Of a DNA stretch of 64,000 nt, positions 24,869-34,800 are shown piece by piece. Position 1 is the stretch's first letter, and each line of letters starts with the position of its first letter. Under the pieces are notes generated by a model that worked only from the letters and a program-made list of their open reading frames with translations, ran no database searches and was not told the DNA's origin. The translations under genes were made by a program, and so were the position numbers. Origin of the DNA: Patescibacteria group bacterium. Lineage in GTDB: Bacteria > Patescibacteriota > Patescibacteriia > 2-12-FULL-60-25. Where the stretch lies: the NCBI GenBank assembly GCA_018061025.1, contig JAGOUY010000007.1:29968-93967 (forward strand), given 5' to 3'.

Positions 24869-25501
24869 TTAGGATCGTTTGATCTCTAATAAAAATTTTC
24901 TCACATCCTCCTCTGTTCCGTAAAATCTCCAGTCATCTTGGTTTGTCAGTCGTGTGCAGAACTCAATAAAGGCTTCTCGGTCTGGCCATAGAGGGATATC
25001 GAGCGTTTTTGCTAATTCATTTAGTTCTTGTTGATCTTTTTTGAGATGGAGTTCGTCAGACATCTTTTCTAGTTCAAGATAGGCGAGTCCGCTTTTGCTC
25101 GAGACGATGGAAGCGGTTATATCATCTCGTACGAAGTTTTCGGTGAAGCGGGAACCCACTTTGTGAAGCATATTCAAAGATCCGATGACGCGGGCGAATT
25201 GGGCGAGGGTTTCTGGGGAGACAGGGGTGCTGATTTCGCGCCGATCGTGGGCGTGGACTCCGCCTAATTTGACCACGATTTCTGCTTGTCCGTTTGTGAT
25301 CCGGCAGCGGATATCTGTTTCTTGAGGAGCGGCGATGTCTGTATCTTCTGCAATCCGTCCAACAATCCCAAACGACATGAGCATGGTGCGATGGGTTTCA
25401 TTTTTCTTGGCGAATCCTTGTTTTAGCAAGGCTTCTCGTACCCGATCTTTTTGAGGTGAGGTTAGTTCGCCACGTAGTTCGAGTTCAATGGGATGAGGCA
25501 T
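24869..25501 (-). CDS. CYTH-like (triphosphate tunnel) protein, divergent
   Basis: 210 aa. The N-terminus IELELRGEL matches the ExExK-type opening of CYTH proteins in spacing. DIRCRITNGQAEIVVKLGG and HDRREIS give the alternating charged strands expected of a beta-tunnel. SGLAYLELEKMSD supplies a further acidic strand. Members hydrolyse or cyclise triphosphate substrates. The last Lys of the first motif is Gly/Glu here, so activity is uncertain. A second CYTH protein, interrupted, lies at 63561. Confidence 0.5.
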   Translation of the reverse strand: MPHPIELELRGELTSPQKDRVREALLKQGFAKKNETHRTMLMSFGIVGRIAEDTDIAAPQETDIRCRITNGQAEIVVKLGGVHAHDRREISTPVSPETLAQFARVIGSLNMLHKVGSRFTENFVRDDITASIVSSKSGLAYLELEKMSDELHLKKDQQELNELAKTLDIPLWPDREAFIEFCTRLTNQDDWRFYGTEEDVRKFLLEIKRS

Positions 25502-25549
25502 AGCGTCCCTGATAGCCTAAGCACTCTCCCCACGAGCGTCAACCTGGGC

Positions 25550-25555
25550 TATACT
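25550..25555 (+). promoter_or_regulatory. -10 box (TATACT) of the 401-aa membrane protein gene
   Basis: TATACT lies 7 nt before the ATG at 25563. Confidence 0.55.
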
Positions 25556-25562
25556 GTGTCGC

Positions 25563-26768
25563 ATGTCTGCTCGTTTGTTGCGTGATGCGTTCTTTGGCAA
25601 ATTACCTGTCACGGCTGATGGGTATCAGGTGATATCGGTTGCTTCTAAATTTGAATCAGGTGCAAAGGCTCGCATGCCCGTTGAGTTTGAGATTTTGTTT
25701 GCGCAGGATCCTGCGTATCGCGAAGAGATTGAGAAGTTGTTGGATCTTGGATATGTTATCGAAATTCATCGTTTAGTCCGTATCCCCCAAGAAGTGCAGA
25801 ATGCCGTTGAGAGCATTGCGCGCATGAGCCAGGAAGGAACAGTGGGACCTTGGGTAGCGCGTTTATTACAGGAGGGCGATCGACCAACGTTTACTGAACG
25901 AGAAGTTGAAGCAGCGAAACGCCGGGGCGTGTCTTTGTATGAGGAGGTTGAGCGAATATTTGCCCAGCGGTATGCGTATAAACGAATTGCGCTACGAGAT
26001 CCTCAACAAATTGGGATAGATGCATTTCAGCAAGCGTTTTTCTTGCGTTTAAATGACTCGTTATCTTCCCATATCTTAGAATACGGAAAGAGGAGAATCT
26101 TAGCGGAAACGAGTCTTCCTCAAGCCGCTTCGTGGATACAATCCTTCCTCCTCTTTTTTTGTGCAGGACTATTTGTTCAGATGTTGGGGAGTTGGGTCGG
26201 AATGCTTGCGTACGTGTCTACGCTTGTGATTGGTGGGGTGTGGGAAGAGGGTATAGAGGTATGGGCATTGCGGCGTGCGGGATATACGGGACGGCAGGTG
26301 TTTCGTCGTGCGGCAGGGCTTGCCGGCTACTTTGTTGTGGCGAGTGGGGCTGCTTGGTTTGTCCAGATGTTGGTGGAGCAGGGGCGGTTTGGACTGGGTG
26401 GGTTTATCTTTGGACTGGCGGTAAGTATTTTGCCGATTAGGTTTTTCCTGCGTGCTTTGCATGGGTTCCGAGAGCGTTTTCTGTCTTTGCAGCAGGCGGG
26501 CAAATTACGTCCGTTTGAGCGAGTAGGCTGGAGCCTGGCTTGGAAGGAGTATGCGTTTCATCCCGCCAAGATTGCCGCTTTGGTGACTGTGGGGGTGATT
26601 CCATTTCTCTCTTTTCTTTTCTTTAGCGCTTTTCCCACCTTTGTTCATAATGGATGGCTATTGGTTTTTCTCCTTCTCTTGGAACTATTTGTCACAAAAA
26701 TAGCGATTATGGTTTTTTCTGTCTGGCCGTATGTGGGAGGGAGGGGGTATAGGCAATTTTCTGCTTGA
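25563..26768 (+). CDS. Hypothetical membrane protein
   Basis: 401 aa. The first about 200 residues are soluble and charged, including a basic/acidic helix EREVEAAKRRGVSLYEEVER. Five or six hydrophobic segments follow, from WIQSFLLFFCAGLFVQMLG onward, with charged loops (HGFRERFLSLQQAGKLRPFE). No family recognised and no catalytic motif. Its promoter is of the leaderless type; lepB follows after 46 bp with its own -10-like box. Confidence 0.65.
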   Translation: MSARLLRDAFFGKLPVTADGYQVISVASKFESGAKARMPVEFEILFAQDPAYREEIEKLLDLGYVIEIHRLVRIPQEVQNAVESIARMSQEGTVGPWVARLLQEGDRPTFTEREVEAAKRRGVSLYEEVERIFAQRYAYKRIALRDPQQIGIDAFQQAFFLRLNDSLSSHILEYGKRRILAETSLPQAASWIQSFLLFFCAGLFVQMLGSWVGMLAYVSTLVIGGVWEEGIEVWALRRAGYTGRQVFRRAAGLAGYFVVASGAAWFVQMLVEQGRFGLGGFIFGLAVSILPIRFFLRALHGFRERFLSLQQAGKLRPFERVGWSLAWKEYAFHPAKIAALVTVGVIPFLSFLFFSAFPTFVHNGWLLVFLLLLELFVTKIAIMVFSVWPYVGGRGYRQFSA

Positions 26769-26802
26769 GCCGGTCTGGCTCGACGAAGGCGTGAAAATGG
26801 GG

Positions 26803-26808
26803 TAGTCT
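26803..26808 (+). promoter_or_regulatory. -10-like box (TAGTCT) of lepB
   Basis: TAGTCT lies 6 nt before the lepB ATG at 26815, the spacing seen for the TATACT genes. It is a weaker match. Confidence 0.4.
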
Positions 26809-26814
26809 ATTCCT

Positions 26815-27426
26815 ATGTCGTTACCCCCCTTATCGTCTTCCGAGCAGCCTGCGGATTCCCCAGATATTGGGAAAAAGAAGGTTTTAGGTGGGCTTCTGGA
26901 GCTGATCCAGATCGTCGTTATTTCCGCGGCGATCGTGATCCCGCTCAGAACCTTTTTGGTGCAGCCCTTTTACGTGAAAGGTCAGAGCATGGAGCCAAAT
27001 TTCTATGACCATGAGTATTTATTTGTCGATAAGCTCACGTATCGCCGACAAGCCCCTCAGCGAGGTGAAGCGGTTGTGATTCGTTACCCCTTAGATCCGA
27101 GCGAGTTTTTTATCAAGCGCGTGATTGGATTGCCCGGTGAGACCGTAGAGGTGACGAACGGGAAAGTACGCATCTATAATAAAGAGTATGAAAATGGCTT
27201 TGTGCTTGACGAACGCACGTATTTAGATCAAGACTATACGCCTTTAACGGACACGAAGACGTTGAAAGATGATGAGTACTACCTCATGGGGGATAATCGA
27301 GCCGCGAGCCTTGACTCACGTAGCTTTGGCCCTGTAAAGCGTTCTTTGATCGTCGGTCGTGTGTGGGTACGTGCCTATCCGTTTGATCGTTGGAAGCATT
27401 TTGATCCTGTTTCATATACTCAATAA
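26815..27426 (+). CDS. lepB: Signal peptidase I
   Basis: 203 aa with a single membrane anchor (residues 28-48). Catalytic Ser58 lies in the box GQSMEPNF, general base Lys101 in FFIKRVIGLPGE, and box E at 159-169 (GDNRAASLDSR). It removes Sec signal peptides on the outer face of the membrane, and the many secreted proteins of this window are likely substrates. hisS starts 4 bp after its stop. Confidence 0.95.
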   Translation: MSLPPLSSSEQPADSPDIGKKKVLGGLLELIQIVVISAAIVIPLRTFLVQPFYVKGQSMEPNFYDHEYLFVDKLTYRRQAPQRGEAVVIRYPLDPSEFFIKRVIGLPGETVEVTNGKVRIYNKEYENGFVLDERTYLDQDYTPLTDTKTLKDDEYYLMGDNRAASLDSRSFGPVKRSLIVGRVWVRAYPFDRWKHFDPVSYTQ

Positions 27427-27430
27427 TCCT

Positions 27431-28849
27431 ATGCCAAATAAACCAAAGCCTGCTGCCAAGAAAGCGCCTGCTAAGCCATTTCAACCCGCTGCCCAGCCTG
27501 CTCCCGGTGGTGCTCCGTTGCCCCCTCCCTCCTTACCAAACAAGAAGTCTACGCCTGCTATCCAACTCATTCGTGGAATGCGTGATTTGTTGCCCGTTGA
27601 CCAAGTCTACTGGAAGCGTATTTCGGATGTGATTGAGGCGACGGCCAAGGCCTATGCCTATGATCGGTTGGATACGCCCATGGTAGAGGATCATTCCTTG
27701 TTTTTGCGTGGGGTTGGGAAACAGACCGATATTGTTGAGAAAGAATTGTTTACTTGGGAATCCGCGGGGGGAGAGCAGATTGCGCTTCGTCCGGAAGGAA
27801 CGGCTCCAGCTATTCGTGCGTACATCCAGCACGGTCTCTGGAATCAACCTCAGCCCGTAAAATTGTGGTACCAGGGACCAATGTTTCGCTATGATCGTCC
27901 CCAAGCCGGGCGCTTTCGCCAATTTTTTCAAACAGGGTTTGAATGTATCGGAGAAGCCGATGCGGTTGTGGATGCGCAGCTTATCATCATCTCCTGGAAC
28001 ATTTTGAAAGCCTTGGATTTGGATCCGGTTGTACGTGTGAATTCGTTAGGCACGCCAGAATCGCGAGCGAATTATAAAGCGGCTCTTGTTAGCTACTTCC
28101 GTTCTAAGAAAAATCGCTTATCTGAAGAAGATAAAAAGCGTTTGCTTAAGAACCCATTGCGTTTGTTAGACTCCAAAGATCCTGCCATGGTCGAACTGAA
28201 GGCAGAAGCCCCTCAGATTGTGGATTGGTTGGATGAAGAATCAAAAGCGCATTTTACCCGTGTCCTTGAATATCTTGATGAGGTAGGTGTGCGCTATGAG
28301 CTTGATCCATACCTCGTACGCGGTTTGGATTACTACACCAAGACCGTGTTTGAATGGTATGCCGAGAGCGATGATCAGGATTTAGCTCAATCAGCGCTTG
28401 GTGGTGGTGGTCGGTTTGATGGGTTGGTGGAAGTTCTAGGTGGTCACCCTGCGCCTGCGGCTGGATTTGCGCTTGGATTAGATCGCATTGCTTCTCGTTT
28501 AAAAGAACGTGACCAAAGTGCGACGGCTCCTTCGTTTGTGCCTTCTAGTATGGCACCGGTGGATGTGTTCTTGGCTCAATTGGGTGATGTGGGAAAGAAA
28601 AAAGCCCTGGCTTTGTTTGAAGAATTTCGTCGTGCGGGGATCTTGATCGGTGAAGCGTTTAGCAAATCTTCGATTAAAGCCCAGATGGAGCTCGCCAACC
28701 GTCGTGGAGCCAAGTGGGCGATTGTGGTCGGGCAAAAGGAGGTATTGGATGGAACGGCGATTATCCGTGATATGGATGCAGGCACCCAGGAAATCGTGGA
28801 TGCGAAGAAAGTGGTGCATGAAGTGAAGAAGAAGTTGGGATTGACCTAG
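27431..28849 (+). CDS. hisS: Histidyl-tRNA synthetase
   Basis: 472 aa class II synthetase. After a Lys/Ala/Pro-rich N-terminal extension of about 40 residues, absent from typical bacterial HisRS, the catalytic core starts at IRGMRDLLP. Motif 2 is FRYDRPQAGRFRQFFQTGFE. The histidine-binding loop is LVRGLDYYTKTVFEW, and motif 3 lies in ALGLDRIA. The C-terminal anticodon domain starts near VDVFLAQLG. Start 27431 lies just after lepB; an earlier start at 27359 would overlap it by 68 bp. Confidence 0.95.
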   Translation: MPNKPKPAAKKAPAKPFQPAAQPAPGGAPLPPPSLPNKKSTPAIQLIRGMRDLLPVDQVYWKRISDVIEATAKAYAYDRLDTPMVEDHSLFLRGVGKQTDIVEKELFTWESAGGEQIALRPEGTAPAIRAYIQHGLWNQPQPVKLWYQGPMFRYDRPQAGRFRQFFQTGFECIGEADAVVDAQLIIISWNILKALDLDPVVRVNSLGTPESRANYKAALVSYFRSKKNRLSEEDKKRLLKNPLRLLDSKDPAMVELKAEAPQIVDWLDEESKAHFTRVLEYLDEVGVRYELDPYLVRGLDYYTKTVFEWYAESDDQDLAQSALGGGGRFDGLVEVLGGHPAPAAGFALGLDRIASRLKERDQSATAPSFVPSSMAPVDVFLAQLGDVGKKKALALFEEFRRAGILIGEAFSKSSIKAQMELANRRGAKWAIVVGQKEVLDGTAIIRDMDAGTQEIVDAKKVVHEVKKKLGLT

Positions 28850-28864
28850 GATAATTTGGCTGGA

Positions 28865-28893
28865 TTGACGAAATCTGGGTTTTCCTGTACCTT
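28865..28893 (+). promoter_or_regulatory. Promoter of rpsU
   Basis: TTGACG (28865-28870), a 17-bp spacer and TACCTT (28888-28893) lie 48 bp before the rpsU ATG, leaving room for a leader with a Shine-Dalgarno sequence. Confidence 0.6.
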
Positions 28894-28941
28894 CTGGCCA
28901 GCACTTATTTGTGACTTTATTTATAGAAAGGAGCGTGGCTT

Positions 28942-29196
28942 ATGGCAGATGTTAAACGAAAAAAGAATGAAACCTTTGACGCTCTCTTGCGCCGTTTTCA
29001 ACGTCGTTTCCAAGATAGCGGACGGTCCATTGAGACGCGCCGCCGCCGTTTTCGCAGCAAGTCCCAAAACCTCACCAAGCGTCGCGATAGCGCCTTGCGT
29101 CGGGTAGAAATGCGTGGACAGTACGAATACTTAGCGAAGACGGGTCAGCTTAAAGAAGATCCAAAGAAACAACGCAATACGCGTCGTGCAGCCTAA
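28942..29196 (+). CDS. rpsU: Ribosomal protein bS21
   Basis: 84 aa, highly basic. The order FDALLRRFQRRFQDSG then RRRRFRSKSQNLTKRRD is that of bS21, a small-subunit protein near the anti-Shine-Dalgarno region of 16S rRNA. The C-terminal part YLAKTGQLKEDPKK is longer than in E. coli. The gene has a strong GAAAGGAG site before its ATG. It precedes yqeY, a common pairing. Confidence 0.92.
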   Translation: MADVKRKKNETFDALLRRFQRRFQDSGRSIETRRRRFRSKSQNLTKRRDSALRRVEMRGQYEYLAKTGQLKEDPKKQRNTRRAA

Positions 29197-29358
29197 GGCT
29201 CGGACGTGCTAAGATGGGCTTACGTGGTTTGGGCTAAAGGTGTCCAGAAGCCGTGAGCCCATTTGTATTAGGACGCTCGCCTTTGGCGAATAGCTTCGTT
29301 GGAGCCTCGCTCTTCACCCAAGCCCGTACGTCCGCGTATGTAAATTCTGATTTTTCCT
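29197..29358 (+). promoter_or_regulatory. Structured spacer between rpsU and yqeY
   Basis: An 11-bp stem with one mismatch (ATGGGCTTACG with CGTGAGCCCAT, 29214-29262) encloses a 27-nt loop and is followed by TTGTATTA. CGGACGT near 29201 can also pair with ACGTCCG near 29327. It could be a read-through terminator after rpsU or a regulatory leader of yqeY. No open frame of note. Confidence 0.45.
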
Positions 29359-29796
29359 ATGACTATTCTCGAACAGTTGGACCAAGATTTTAAAGAAGCG
29401 ATGAAGGCAAAAGATGAGGTAACAATTTCTACCCTGCGTTTGGCGCGCACGGCTCTTAAGAACCGTCAGATTGAAGTCCAGCGCGTCTTGACAAACGAAG
29501 AAGTCGTTGCGGTGCTGAAAACGATGATTAAACAGTATCAGGATGCGATTTCTGATTTTACCAACGCGGGTCGCCAAGATTTAGTTGAGCGACAACAAAA
29601 AGAGATTGACATTTTGGCCGCGTACTTACCGCCGAGTTTACCACCGGAAGAAGTGGAGCGTCTGGTGCGTGAAGCGCTGGTTGCGGCAGATGTGAAAGAA
29701 GTGGGAAAAGCCATGGGAGTCGCGATGAAGGCGGTCGCGGGTCGCGCAGATGGAAATGATGTCAGACGTATTGTCGAAAGATTACTTGCAGGGTAG
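29359..29796 (+). CDS. yqeY: GatB/YqeY domain protein
   Basis: 145 aa, normal length. The N-terminal helices LEQLDQDFKEAMKAKDEVTISTLR and the C-terminal block AAYLPPSLPPEEVERLV, ending with the DGNDVRRIVERLL helix, are typical of YqeY. These proteins resemble the tRNA-binding tail of GatB; the precise role is unsettled. Follows rpsU on the same strand. Confidence 0.92.
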   Translation: MTILEQLDQDFKEAMKAKDEVTISTLRLARTALKNRQIEVQRVLTNEEVVAVLKTMIKQYQDAISDFTNAGRQDLVERQQKEIDILAAYLPPSLPPEEVERLVREALVAADVKEVGKAMGVAMKAVAGRADGNDVRRIVERLLAG

Positions 29797-29800
29797 AATG

Positions 29801-29855
29801 GGACTCACATATTTCATGGATAGCTTCGCGGCTCTTCATACAAATCTGTGAGTCC
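29801..29855 (+). terminator. Hairpin after yqeY (probable terminator)
   Basis: A 9-bp perfect stem GGACTCACA/TGTGAGTCC with a 37-nt loop is followed by TCATTGTTTTC. It lies 4 bp after the yqeY stop and 36 bp before the next gene. Confidence 0.55.
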
Positions 29856-29891
29856 TCATTGTTTTCATTAATTCACGAATCTTTCTTTCCC

Positions 29892-31892
29892 ATGCTTCGG
29901 AAAGGTTCCGTTCATTTTTTCACAGCCCATTCCCGCGCGCGTTTTTCCAAAAGCGTGTTGCTTGGAATCGCTGTGTTTTTGTTTGGGTTCGCGATGGTTG
30001 CTCCGGAAGTACTTGCGCAAACGAGTGAGGCCGTTGGTGGGGCTGCTGCGGTTGCCCGTCAGGCGGGAGTGGGTTCTGCCAATCTTTATGTCATCGTAGG
30101 ACGGGTTATTTACGCGTTTTTAGCAGCGCTCGGTCTCGTTGTCTTGGGGTATCTTATCTACGCTGGGTACTTGTGGATGACGGCGGGTGGGGAAGCGGAG
30201 AAAACAACGGAAGCTCGGCGCATGATCCAAAATGCGATTATCGGGGTTGTGATTATTGCGTCTTCCTTTGCGATCACGGCGTTTATTTTATCGCGTTTGG
30301 ATACCGCTTTCCTTGGTGGGCAAAACGGAGAGGCGGGCGGCCCGGTTGTCGGGTTAAGTTTTCCTTCGGCGGCAGGAGCCTTAGGAAATGGGATCATTGA
30401 ATCTCATTTACCGGTGCGTGATGCTGCTGGTGTACCACGCAACACGTCTATCATTGTTACGTTTAAAGAGCCCATCAAGCTCGCTTCCCTGATTCAGGGA
30501 TATGATGATCGGGGAACGCCTGCAGACTTGACGGATGATGCGAGAACTACGGCTTTGAACGTAGGGACGGTTCGTATTGTTAAATTAAATGGAGCGCGTG
30601 AAGAAACGTTAACATCTGCCCAGGTGGAAGTGCGCTTTACAGAAGACCGTAAGACGTTTGTCTTTAAGCCGCGTGAATGGTTGGGGAGTTCGACGGCAAA
30701 TACGCCTTATCGTGTTGAGCTTGTGCCGGGACGTTCAGGACTATTGGTTGAGAGTGGTCAGTCGGCGTTTGGACCGGAATCTCCTTCGGGGTATCGTTGG
30801 CAGTTTGAGGTATCAACGTTCGTTGATTTGACACCGCCGCAAATTATCTCGGTCTTGCCTCCGCGTGGAGTTCAGCCACCGAATGCGATTTTGCAAATAA
30901 CGTTTAATGAAGCTATCGATCCTACGAGTGCGGCTGGTCTTTTCCGGGCTGGACGTGGGTTCTCGAATATTGAGGTGAATGCGGCTCCGACGGGTGATCC
31001 AGAAGCGGCGGCGGTTCGTGTTCCTGGTCAATTCGTCCTTTCGAATGGATATCAAACGGTTGAGTTTATCCCCGATAATGCGTGTGGACAGAATGCGTGT
31101 GGGAGAGAGGTGCGTTGTTTGCCGCGTGCTTCTACGATCGCTGTGTTGGCGAAGTCTGCGAGTTTATCGGCGGAACCGCCTCAAGCACGGGTTGTGTCCA
31201 CGGCAGGCGGTGGGAGTATTTTTGATGGGGTCGTGGATACGGCTTCAAACTCGCTTGATGGAAATGGAGATGGAGAATCCGATGGTCCTCCTAGCGATAA
31301 CCGAGGGTTTAGTTTTGGAACGAGCGGGGAAGTGGTGCTCACGGCGCCACGTATTGGTCGCACGAATCCACCGGTTGGATTGGCGGCATATCCTGCGGGA
31401 GCAAGTAATCTCCCTCCTGATCACGTTCCGCAAGCGGTTTTTGGAACATCCGCAGACGATGTGTTATCCAACGTGTTGCAAGGTTCGACCGTAAACTCTC
31501 GCAATGTCTATATGACTCGCGCGAATGAGCCAGCAGAAATTTCTGCAGATACCTTTTGGTTTACACCTGTCTTAGATATATTGGCGGCATCTGGGGAAGT
31601 GGCGACGGGAGAAAACCCGGCGGCGTTTGGGCGTATTGGAATCCGTCACCGCTTTTACGCGCGTCCGACGCGACCCGTGGCAGGTGCTCCGGTTGGACCC
31701 GTTCCTCCTACGCCGGTGTATGCTCCTGTCATCACGTCTGGGGTACAAAACTTATTGCAGAACTGTTTTAAGCCATCTGGCTCTGTTACGTGTGCGGCAA
31801 CATTAGGCGGAGGCGGTGTTCCGGGGTTGCCTACATGTTGTAATGATCGTACCCAGGCAGGGGATTGTTCTTTTTCTCGACGAACTCCATGA
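29892..31892 (+). CDS. Secreted/membrane protein with VirB2-like helices and Ig-like (Big_5) domains
   Basis: 666 aa. A signal peptide (cleavage near EVLAQTS) is followed by two hydrophobic helices, VIYAFLAALGLVVLGYLIYA and IIGVVIIASSFAITAFILS, linked by LWMTAGGEAEKTTEARRMIQ. This matches the T4SS_pilin/TrbC-VirB2-like domain frequent in Patescibacteria. Two Ig-like SbsA/Big_5-type modules follow (TSIIVTFKEPIKLASL; ILQITFNEAIDPTSAAG), and a Cys-containing C-terminus. The start is put at ATG 29892, which gives a sound signal peptide; the open frame reaches TTG 29859. Its stop overlaps the next ATG (31889-31892). I infer an envelope-anchored surface or pilus-like component. Confidence 0.75.
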   Translation: MLRKGSVHFFTAHSRARFSKSVLLGIAVFLFGFAMVAPEVLAQTSEAVGGAAAVARQAGVGSANLYVIVGRVIYAFLAALGLVVLGYLIYAGYLWMTAGGEAEKTTEARRMIQNAIIGVVIIASSFAITAFILSRLDTAFLGGQNGEAGGPVVGLSFPSAAGALGNGIIESHLPVRDAAGVPRNTSIIVTFKEPIKLASLIQGYDDRGTPADLTDDARTTALNVGTVRIVKLNGAREETLTSAQVEVRFTEDRKTFVFKPREWLGSSTANTPYRVELVPGRSGLLVESGQSAFGPESPSGYRWQFEVSTFVDLTPPQIISVLPPRGVQPPNAILQITFNEAIDPTSAAGLFRAGRGFSNIEVNAAPTGDPEAAAVRVPGQFVLSNGYQTVEFIPDNACGQNACGREVRCLPRASTIAVLAKSASLSAEPPQARVVSTAGGGSIFDGVVDTASNSLDGNGDGESDGPPSDNRGFSFGTSGEVVLTAPRIGRTNPPVGLAAYPAGASNLPPDHVPQAVFGTSADDVLSNVLQGSTVNSRNVYMTRANEPAEISADTFWFTPVLDILAASGEVATGENPAAFGRIGIRHRFYARPTRPVAGAPVGPVPPTPVYAPVITSGVQNLLQNCFKPSGSVTCAATLGGGGVPGLPTCCNDRTQAGDCSFSRRTP

Positions 31893-34800
31893 AACGCGCC
31901 TTTCGCTTGGCATCGTATGCCGCTTTTGCCCTCTTCTTGATAGGGGGCGCTTGGTTTTTCACTTCTCCGGCTGTCCATGCCCAAGTGAATGAGGGGTTGA
32001 GTGCTGTTGCACCGACGATCCGTTTGTCTTCTGGTGATCCACGGGTGATTGCTGCGCGGATCATTAACGTCGCGCTAGGATTGTTAGGGATTATTTTTCT
32101 GGCATTGGTTGTGTATGCTGGTTTTTTATGGATGACGTCTGGGGGTGATGCAGGAAATGCGGAAAAGGCACGTACTTTGTTGCGTAACGCTGTGATTGGC
32201 TTGATCATTGTTTTGAGTTCTTGGGCCATTACCCGCTATGTCTTAACTCGTTTGTTGGAAGCTACGAATCCCGCGGGAGGAGGTGGCACGAGACAAGAAG
32301 GAGGGCCTGGGGGTGGAGGCGGATTTGGAGCCGGTGGAGGTGCCTTTTCTGGGTTCCAAGTCTCGTCTATTTCTCCAAGAGGAGATGTGGCCTGGCGCAA
32401 TGTGCGTGTACGCTTTATTTTTAGTGATCAGGTCGATCCAGCGAGCGCTTCTTCGTATGTAAAAGTCTATCGAGTCTCTGATAATACCCCGGTCGATGGG
32501 ACGATTACGGTTCTCGGTCAGGTGGTTGAATTTGTTCCGGCAACGGTCTGTCCTGCGGCTCCTTCAGAACGGTGTTTTGCTGAAAATACTGAGTTCCGTG
32601 CCTCTGTGACACGAGATTTGCGTTCTCTGGCGCGTGGAGGTGTTGCGGCTCAGCGTTTAGTGTGTGGAGGGCTAGCGCCTGCGTGTGAAGCGCTCTTTAA
32701 GACTGGTTATCAAGTGGATACGTCTGCTCCGAGTGTGACAATCACTGCTCCGTACTATGGGCAAAGCGTCCCTCAAAATGACTCGGTTTTGATCGCTACA
32801 CGTGCGGTAGATAATTTTTCAGTGAGTTATGTCTCTAGTTCGGTGGGAGGAGCTGATGTCGGTGTCGCATCGCCTACGTCAACCGTTCCGATCTTTGCCG
32901 CCTCTATTCCGTGGTCTACGCGGGGTGTGGCGACCGGGACGTATGCACTTCGTTCATCGGCGCACGATGGAGATAGCAATCGAGCCGTGAGCGGTGAGGT
33001 TATGGTTTCGGTTCGACCAGAACATTGCTTCAATGGACGTCAGGATGCCGATGAAACGGGTCTTGATTGTGGAGGGGTTGCCTGTGGACGATGTGCGGGC
33101 GCTGTTTGTCGCGACTCGTTAGAGTGTAACGGTTTATGTGAGCGAGGCGTGTGTGTTGAACGTCCCGTTATTTTGGATGTGAGTCCAAATAATGGGAAAG
33201 CGGGTACGATCGTGACGATTTCCGGAGCGAATTTTGGACACCGGCCTGGCCAGGTGCGGTTTTGGGATGGGTCTGGCTTTGGAGCGATTGCCTCTCCGCC
33301 GGTTGTGTGTGCGTCCGGAACGACATGGTCAGCGACGCAGATTATTATGGAGGTGCCGCCAAGTGCCCGTACCGGCGCGATTCAAGTGACAAATGCTTCT
33401 TCTAGTTTGTCAGATGCAACCAATGATACAAATGGGCCAACGTTGAATGGATTTACGGTGAATGGCGTTTCGCGACCCGGCTTATGTGGCGTTACTCCTG
33501 TTAGTGGTGAGCGTGGGGATGTTCTTACCTTGTCTGGAGTCGTACTTGGTTCGACGCCTGGTCGGGTACTTTTTGGAGAGCGCGATGTTACGCCTGCCTC
33601 GTTTGTTTCGCCTTGGAGTAATGCGCGTGTGGCGATGAATGTGCCCGTGATTACTGCGGGCAGGTATCCGGTGCGTGTGCGGGTAGGAACGGAAGAATCT
33701 AATAGTGTTTCCTTTTTAGTCACGGAACGTGTGCGCGGGAATCCGATTATCGATAGCTTGGATCCAGTGCGTGGACCGATTGGAGAGTATATTACGCTTA
33801 CCGGTCGAAACTTTGGCACAACGATTGGGCAAGTGGTGTTTGTGAATACCCGCACAGGTGAACAAGGGGCCGCGGATACAACATTTCCAGAGGCTTGTGC
33901 GCGTGATTTTTGGCATGAGACGACGGTGACCGTAAAAGTTCCGCCTACCATTGCTCTTCGTTCGGCGGTTACCCCGGATGTGTATCGGGTATATGTCCGT
34001 CGTCAGGTGGATGGGGTAGAGAGTAACCGTTCAGAATTTACGGTTAATTCTGCGATTGCGCGTCCTGGTATCTGTTCAATTGCACCGGTTGGCGGTCCGG
34101 TTGGAACGGTTGTCACTCTCACGGGTGAGCGTTTTGGATCACGAGCGGATAATTTGTCCTTTCAAGGATCTTTTCCTGAGGCACGTGTTGCGGCCTCGGC
34201 GATTTCTCGCTGGACGGATAGCGCGATTACGGCCACAGTCCCGAATGGGGCGTTTACGGGTCCTGTCCGTGTCACCCTCGGTTCTGCTTCCTCATCGAAT
34301 GGAGTGAATTTTGCGGTGCGGAATTGTACGGAAGATGCGCTTATGTGTGGCGCAGAAACGTGCTGCCGCGATTCTGGTCAGTGTTCTGTACGCGGTGTCT
34401 GTGCGGCGGTGGCGGCATCCTCTATGTATGGGTGGGAAGTATCGACGGGTCAACTCCCTCTTTATCCTGAAGTCGTGGAAGAATGTTCTGGTCGTGCAGG
34501 GCTCCCTCCTTCCCCAAGTCCTTGGAATGGACGCGTGGGTGGTGCGAATGTGTGTGTGAATGCTGAGGTGGTGATCCGGTTTAATGCGCTCATGAATCGT
34601 GCGACGCTTACATCTTCCAATATTATTGTCAGCAGATGTACGGCGAGTGGCGTGAATCCTTGCGCGACGAAAGTCCCCGTCAGTGGTCGTTTTGAAATCA
34701 ATGATTCTGATGGCGCTTTGGCGGCACGACGTACGATGGTCACGTTTTCGCCCGCGCCTTCTTCTCCGGGTGGAGCAGAGGTTTGGAGCGCGACAAGCAC

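Noticed and set aside
29197..29358. tRNA or other standard RNA gene in the rpsU-yqeY gap
   Set aside because: No cloverleaf, anticodon stem or T-loop consensus can be drawn.
31865..31892. Possible frameshift joining the 666-aa and 3715-aa genes
   Set aside because: The second gene has its own ATG, signal peptide and pilin-like helices right after the ATGA overlap, so they are two genes.
33382..33951. 189-aa frame on the minus strand within the giant gene
   Set aside because: Shadow of the TIG-domain coding sequence with no start signal or recognisable protein pattern; the same holds for 37148-37786 on the minus strand.
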